In this document: piece by piece, positions 63,401 to 64,000 of the stretch | Position numbering within the stretch: the stretch's first letter is position 1 | Layout of the letters: each line of letters opens with the position of its first letter | NCBI GenBank assembly: GCA_902791625.1 | Contig: CADAWN010000003.1 | Location: forward strand, 45,808 to 109,807 | DNA from: an uncultured Erysipelotrichaceae bacterium | GTDB lineage: Bacteria; Bacillota_I; Bacilli_A; RF39; UBA660 | Length of the DNA stretch: 64,000 nt | Reading direction: 5' to 3' | The notes under the pieces: generated by a model | Seen by the model: only the letters and a program-made list of their open reading frames with translations | Told to the model about the DNA's origin: nothing | The model's database searches: none | Made by a program: the position numbers and the translations under genes

Positions 63401-64000
63401 AAATCAACTCAATTTACAACTAATGGAATTGGATATCATACAACAAACTCTATATTCATAGGAGCTGAAGCAGGAACAAGTCCAACAGCTCCAGCTGGTG
63501 GCAATTTCCTAGGAAATATTGGAAATATCATTATCAAAAATGATAATCAGTTAATCCCAGGAACAACATACAATACAATTACTGCACCAGCTCAAAACCT
63601 AACATTATATGCTAGATGGAATGCTAATCCAATATCAATTGAAGATAGAACTATAAATCTTACATATACTCAAGCAGGACAAACAGATATTGTAATAGCA
63701 CCAACAGAAGGTACAGGATCATATACATTCACTAAACTATCTGGAGAATCTGATATTACAGTAGATAAAAATACTGGTATTATAACAATACCAGGTGGTA
63801 AAGCAGTAAATACTACTGGTTATACAATAAAAGTAAAAGCAACAGATAGTAATTCTAATATGGTAAGTAATGAAGCTACTTATACAATTAAGATTGCAAA
63901 ATCATCAACAACAACAGCTTTAAGTAATGTAACAAGAACATATACAGCAAGTGCTCAAACTGTAACAAGTGGAGCAAGTGCTAAGTACAGTGATAATACA
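48482..64000 (+). CDS. Giant modular surface protein, 3' partial (at least 5,173 codons)
   Basis: The frame stays open from the ATG at 48482 to the window edge. Residues about 1-40 are a signal peptide/anchor (IATTIAYSAFNSSL) like that of the TasA-like subunits; 41-165 form a head with ITYKVQVTNDGTIDQT, resembling the TasA-like pattern. Then: many InlB/Flg_new-type repeats (NTYTISYTMNGGNNP..., FKGW..., ANW) to about 3690, interrupted by a carbohydrate-binding-like module (about 1050-1180, ending YIQLEEGNVKTPYEPY), two Ig-like modules, a LamG-like domain (about 3020-3220) and Ig-like modules with an unknown insert (about 3393-3527); MBG-like repeats (about 3827-4720); InlB repeats with a second LamG-like domain (about 4870-5030); and more Ig/MBG at the edge. 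Ten InlB repeats carry a Cys pair. No anchor is seen because the C-terminus is outside. Likely a giant adhesin on the cell surface. Confidence 0.9.
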   Translation, partial: MKKKYNRIILFFSLFLVIATTIAYSAFNSSLQVQSEAKLRAVSDIRVTDITLENSNGATLQYESNYGVSTISSGFILPSSTSTITYKVQVTNDGTIDQTIYDVLTQSSNNQGLTYEISGYNVRDVIGFKSMIEFYITYRTSLPSNEPINVVNKFNFKKVYHVRYNVGSIQDQIKYEGVNLVLTQQQPHQTGRRFLGWTDVQGGTTTKYSSGGVYGLDIDVLLYPVYELEQYNIHYVLNGGKLGTGITNPESYTVETTPFTLNNPTKTIKVTGNANGTGATVGSQTSTSEGFIGWTGSNGTTAQTTLTIPTNAMINNPVNVEYIANWETNAVKLPSVTKSGYTCKWYDTAGTTGGNLLGNSNGTWTGVTSETTENITAYARCTANTYEITLDKNGATNTPTNKIKATYDSSTLKNTSNQTLTSITLPVKNYALTGFELDASRKSDGAEVTLPAGSDGVNRIVPVTYTFGGWTTIKDGETVLLNNANPPVLQNSITNYTNANGKWKKAENTTVYAKWTGGTTALPTITKEGYDCGWTTNENGTEIVYPSGETITPSNPTTTLYGVCTPKKYTISFNKNSWTGGQSETVEATFGEAMPAISTTAPTKIGYTFTGWFDAATGGTKYYNADGSSARNWDKPQAQMLYAQGTATTYNITYTLNGGSLPSGQTNPTTYTIETNTFTLKNPSKTGYVFKGWNGTGLTGDTNTTVTIEKGSHGIRTYTANWTAKKLVINYHKNDGGTTTSSETITYDGNMEDNNLAPATGMNSRTGYTFKGWSFVADGTDNVRLSFNNKVGNDWFLAQVGNNAEKIIDLYAIWQANEYNLVLNVNGATSGSNQTIKATYNSSTLTPSSITVPTKSYTIEGFGLDSSRKSNGATVTMPANEEIVDGKIMSNAAFTGWYQTADATSGTKVINNSATPALIASVSGYTDANGNWIREGNKTLYAGFDSVLTELPKIERNGYTCGWTEDENATTATYSSSEKIAPSSNKTLYGVCVQNSYTVTADANGGTIASTTGWTGTGATATKSVTYDNTYGTLPTASRTGYTFKGWNGKNLFDEEKLLMAVPGTTYEDGYYVVSPAQAYNLYKNGFGIDVDSNKTYTISFKGHRNQANQYAGICIGFKTSTTGNIYQCISETYESEGMVISNSTYNIPYLTYGSSAYKVYVKYIQLEEGNVKTPYEPYYLSNSTNVTQGKDHTIKAIWEPINYTISYTMNGGTNNSNNPANYNVESSAITLANPTKTFTVNVNANSQGATIKDAQGNNVTSASSTQTFKGWTGSNGSTAQKPVTIAAGSTGNKNYTANWTAVNITLPVLEKTGYTCGYATSATGTVTYESGATYTPSTTTNSATLFVVCAPNTYTISYSLKNGNNPSTKPTSGTYNSNVQISNPTKTITITGDANGTGATVGDPKQVTQAFTGWTSTTIGSNAQTGSTTSNLAAWNGTTKTKNTYFKNLVETGTVTMVANWSTSTISNALPTLSKDGYSCSWYSASGTTGGSKVGDSNGSYTPTDGNAKNVTVYARCTPNTYTIGYTMNGGNNPATKPVKGTYDSNVQISNPTKTFTVNINKNNTGATVVDSASSTQTFAGWTSTTIGSNAQTGSTASNLAAWNGTTKTKNTYFKNLVETGTVTMVANWTAVGVTLPSVTKPGYSCGYATSENGTPTYSAGDTYTPATTTNSATLFVVCSANTYTINYTLNNGSNPTTKPASGTYDSNVEISNPTKTITITGDANGTGANVGNAKQVTQGFSGWTSSTIGSNAQSGAAANSLTSWNGTATTNTYFKNLIENGTVTMVANWNTSAISNALPTLSKTGYSCSWYDTAGTTGGNKVGDSNGSYTPTNSNATSVTVYARCTAVDVNYTVKHYVHDLGTNTYTLNTTETKQAKADSSVTVANLKKTISGFTYEAGYTTGNTTRPTSGAVTTTTISADGSRVINLYYRRNYLYVQFHVNEGQLAEQHGDGFGVSNSLVTYTGNTISTNTKFLRGVYGSKVGSLNTTTYVVNTSGLDDYNNSNYLNLVRTGYTGKSKKEWNTKADGSGTSYDQAVSTYDANGFAGADLSTGDKTVTLYVNWTPVNYTISYTLNNGTNNANNPASYTIESSAISISVPSKTITFKGNANATSGANAASGTVTIGSDTTQPQTFKGWSGTGLTGDSNKTVTIAAGSTGNKEYTAHWTGAASTLPSVTRVGYRCGWDTSSDGTTIKYQSAGTMPASDIAEDASATINLYAVCIPNSYTISYTINGGNNPSTKPTSGTYDQNVEISNPTKKFTVNIDKNSTGATVKSGNTEVTKVEVNPAFSGWTSTTIGSSAQSGATSSTLTAWDGTATTNTYFKNLTNIHEASVAMIANWASANATLPTVTKTGYSCKYNTKQDGTGTDYASGASYTVGSTTSSTTLYVICSINNPATPTITGGTTKVYGSSATTLTCATTTSYASGTDKYYSFGYATSDGGTPGNWTTASKTATLSVAADAYVGQRWYSCRVYAKEGSVQSGTVTSSASADTAMTINNAQITYDANSCGTITGTSPAFVKKGTTGVLTTVRGTTAGTIAGITSKDGYTFTGWYDGDTKVINADKTVVSSVENWTDENGKWLITANKTLKAKCTANTYTISYTMNGGNNPSTKPTSGTYDSDVEISNPTKKFTVNIDKNGTGATVKNASGTEVVKAEVNPAFSGWTSTTIGSNAESGAAANSLTAWNGTATTNTHFKNLKETGTVTMVANWASANVTLPTVTKTGYSCKYNTKADGTGTDYASGASYPASATTASTTLYAICSINNPATPTITGGATKIYGASATTLTCNTTTSYASGTDKYYSFGYATTDGGTPGNWTTATTSATLQVAANAYSGQRWYSCRVYAKEGSIQSGTVTSLTSADTEMTIKNAKLTFNKNDGTSGGGVVYTKSNQTKVFDGVYSSNETSLPTAAKTGYTLSGWYSEQTGGSKVLNADGTFTGTAVTGYTSSDKWAATTDKTLYARFTANSYTVTAKANSGTIASTTGWTGTGNTATKSVTYNNTYGTLPTVSRTGYTFKGWSLLPEGYKQVEYIQSSGTQYIDTGVKFNNDTDRFILDYRANDANGNYFIAGSGWTTAGKIWVYSYKNGNTISLYITDVNGTQRTFAGISGPDTEKHSILYDSRRLYVDGTLTSDGTAYSFGETPTNFGLFNSLTSTGFYSKAKIYSFKMWKAGVLTRDMVPCINETTGKAGLYDLVEGTFYGNSGTGDFTAGNEEYITSSTVVKETQNHDIYAKWVDETAPTGLNITNSSNGVYTKQNVTITISAVDTGSGIKRYEWYENGAWTTRALTTSNGVGTITYTAERNETIKFRAVDNAGNISDEITTNVRIDKSAPTVVNATASSDLDLRNYVDFNATDGGSQIEGYNITTSTTAPTTWIPVVSTVEETTETKYDHDAAWARVFHHNNHWGTSGKYFANATEAKYITDDNDKYSVLDNIADYKNANNWEFLLEYPGVSSTGYNRWTQTGNPVTTNNTAVGYEAVGTPSWTTSSFAGMALSSNPSNTLIDGSPAVGNWFYAIGSYAAYKDGMPGSYDTSGTYPVGTVNLWARIDNLTTTTSANLTRRLGDIKADGTYYIWVKDYAGNTKSQAVTISNVDNTKPTATITSTNNVAASQTVTLSLGDNKALDKYYWGTSNPASTNLSYTAISNNPTSSAPTKTVSSNGTYYVSVVDKAGNKTYTNKVFYKTTLSVCHGTVSPTSVITMSGNQFTLPTPTMESGYTFGGWYKDSEYTTSAGTTYKPTGNTTLYAKCTPTSYNITYNLNNGTNNANNPASYTIESEDITLANPTRPGYEFLGWTGNGTNTPTKNLKLTSGLTGNKTYTANWTKSTSNLTITLSNSSYTYDGNEKRPTVVVKDGETELFENTDYTLTYSNNINAGTAKVTITGKGVYNSTTKSTYTDSTDKEFTINPATVTIPTIADRTYTGSALTATCPTHSTASGDTSKIDVGTYTLKCTLDSTTNYKWNDNKTEAKSISWKITQKEVAVTWTTTQTSFVYTGSGQAPSITTPVNGVTVGTTTEKLNLTRTLTNVNVGENYTSTASCSSVTGGQAKCSNYKLTNATSHKYAITKKEATCPATITGFSGAYDGNAHQVTVSSETAAQLGGTVQYKTSASGSWSNTKPTGITNAGTQTVYVQVKGDDNHNDKDCGSVTITVSKKDIAVSWGTTTSFVYNGSKQAPTVTTPVNGIGSEKLNLSRTAETNVGSYTSTASCVSVTNGSCSNYNLTNKTKSYSIIPFTVTPPTFADRTYTGSALTATCPTNSTASGDTSKINAGTYTLTCTLASTTNFKWNDDTTAPKNITWKITKKSVAVSWNTSQTSFEYNGSEQAPAFTTNPLNGVTVSGTTEKINLKKTTNTNVGTNLTSTASCDTVTGGQAKCSNYTLTNATSHKYSITVKATDCPTTVTAYNGQYDGSRHPISTSAVSVGTIQYKTSASGTWSNTVPTGIIDVGTQTVYIQVLKPNDNYSTTDCGSYQVKITAKDINVSSAWGSTTSFEYNGQAQAPTISAQVNGVGSEKLNLSRTNTNINAGTNYTSTASCSSVTGGQAKCTNYNLTNKTKSYTITPKAVTITWGTTTSFVYNGSEQAPTVTTPVNGVTVGSTTEKLNLTRTGATNVGSNYTSTASCNSVTGGQAKCANYTISNPTKTFSITKQPVVTPTNSSPDKIYTGSPIASGITCPTGTTASGTQSATNVGEYTQTCTLLSNYMWDDETTDPKDFAWNINNAKITFNASTDGVITGTTKTTTLYTKTGSNKVYTGITNETAGTIPSATKIGYTFNGWYTAETGGSKVLNANGTFTGTAVSGYTDTDKWVVTTNKTLYAQYTKNNYTLTFNANGGSVSTTTKSVQYGTTYTDLPTPTRQGYTFKGWYADLTGSTDYINYGREYMYTDKISIHVTAYMNNWSTYGNTRIFSSTEGAGWNIEPSGDYFNFAILNKGVGYRSILTSAKYSELSSGWHDFDLVFDGNYATAYIDGQEVGKSTQFTTNGIGYHTTNSIFIGAEAGTSPTAPAGGNFLGNIGNIIIKNDNQLIPGTTYNTITAPAQNLTLYARWNANPISIEDRTINLTYTQAGQTDIVIAPTEGTGSYTFTKLSGESDITVDKNTGIITIPGGKAVNTTGYTIKVKATDSNSNMVSNEATYTIKIAKSSTTTALSNVTRTYTASAQTVTSGASAKYSDNT
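52538..54030 (+). repeat. Three tandem units of about 0.5 kb in the giant gene
   Basis: Units begin near 52538, 53042 and 53528 (NTYTI...), each about 165 codons: InlB repeat with STTIGSNAQ-type insert, then a Cys-Cys InlB repeat. Within them 52727-52868 and 53231-53372 differ at only two of 142 bases by eye. Confidence 0.85.
55156..57400 (+). repeat. Two copies of a 1.1-kb supermodule in the giant gene
   Basis: Sequence from about 55156 recurs from about 56270 (offset about 1,113 bases, 371 codons): InlB repeat with TVNIDKN insert, Cys-Cys InlB repeat (TGYSCKYNTK), an Ig-like module with GQRWYSCRVYAKEG, and a FKGW/SGWY repeat. Confidence 0.8.

Noticed and set aside
48482..64000. Repeats as a CRISPR array
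   Set aside because: The repeats are diverged, in frame, coding, of several hundred bases and without unique spacers of constant size.

Overview
The window is very A+T-rich, uses the standard code (TGG for Trp; TGA is a real stop, for example the ATGA overlap at 1352-1355) and has Gram-positive style ribosome sites. It carries yvcK-whiA next to clpP, secG-rnr-smpB-ssrA, cdaA-cdaR, Lgt lipoprotein processing, a sortase, type VII secretion-type small proteins, and a tmRNA tag ending in AFA as in Mollicutes. I infer an uncultured low-GC Bacillota (Bacilli) lineage near the Mollicutes/Erysipelotrichia/RF39 branch, probably host-associated. YjcZ-like and CotF-like genes hint at a spore-forming ancestry.

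Layout. 1-2.6 kb: end of a type VII (ESAT-6/WXG100) locus, closing with a DUF4176 protein that carries 29-residue repeats. 2.6-8.8 kb: uvrA, lgt, yvcK, whiA, and clpP facing them. 8.8-16.5 kb: TGS-fused nucleoside kinase, a transglutaminase-fold protein, secG, rnr, a CapA-like enzyme, smpB and ssrA. 16.5-26 kb: small zinc-ribbon, membrane and coat-like proteins, an LRR-like protein, pflB-pflA and a YitT-family protein. 26-34 kb: a second RNase R, tRNA-Thr, lipoproteins, cdaA-cdaR, tRNA-Asn and a CtpA-type protease. 34.9-41.7 kb: thioester-domain adhesin with its sortase, fhs, an Ig-like surface protein, a radical SAM enzyme and a membrane phosphoesterase.

41.8-64 kb is the most unusual part: a surface-fibre locus. 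Five TasA/CalY-like secreted subunits, each with a SipW-type signal peptide, are followed by a SipW-like signal peptidase fused to a large membrane domain, a DUF5305-like membrane protein, and one uninterrupted reading frame of at least 5,173 codons that runs off the window. The giant protein begins with a signal peptide and head region resembling the TasA-like subunits, then continues as InlB-type, Ig-like, LamG-like and MBG-like repeats rich in paired cysteines. My working model is that the SipW-like enzyme processes both the fibre subunits and the giant adhesin, giving a TasA-type matrix decorated by a disulfide-bonded giant protein.

Between the third and fourth fibre genes sits an Rpn/PD-(D/E)XK transposase-like gene. 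Its near-perfect Shine-Dalgarno sequence is folded into a 15-bp hairpin, and its own promoter would start transcription inside that hairpin. This is the architecture transposons use to silence read-through transcripts.

All functions are assigned by reading motifs; no database search was run.
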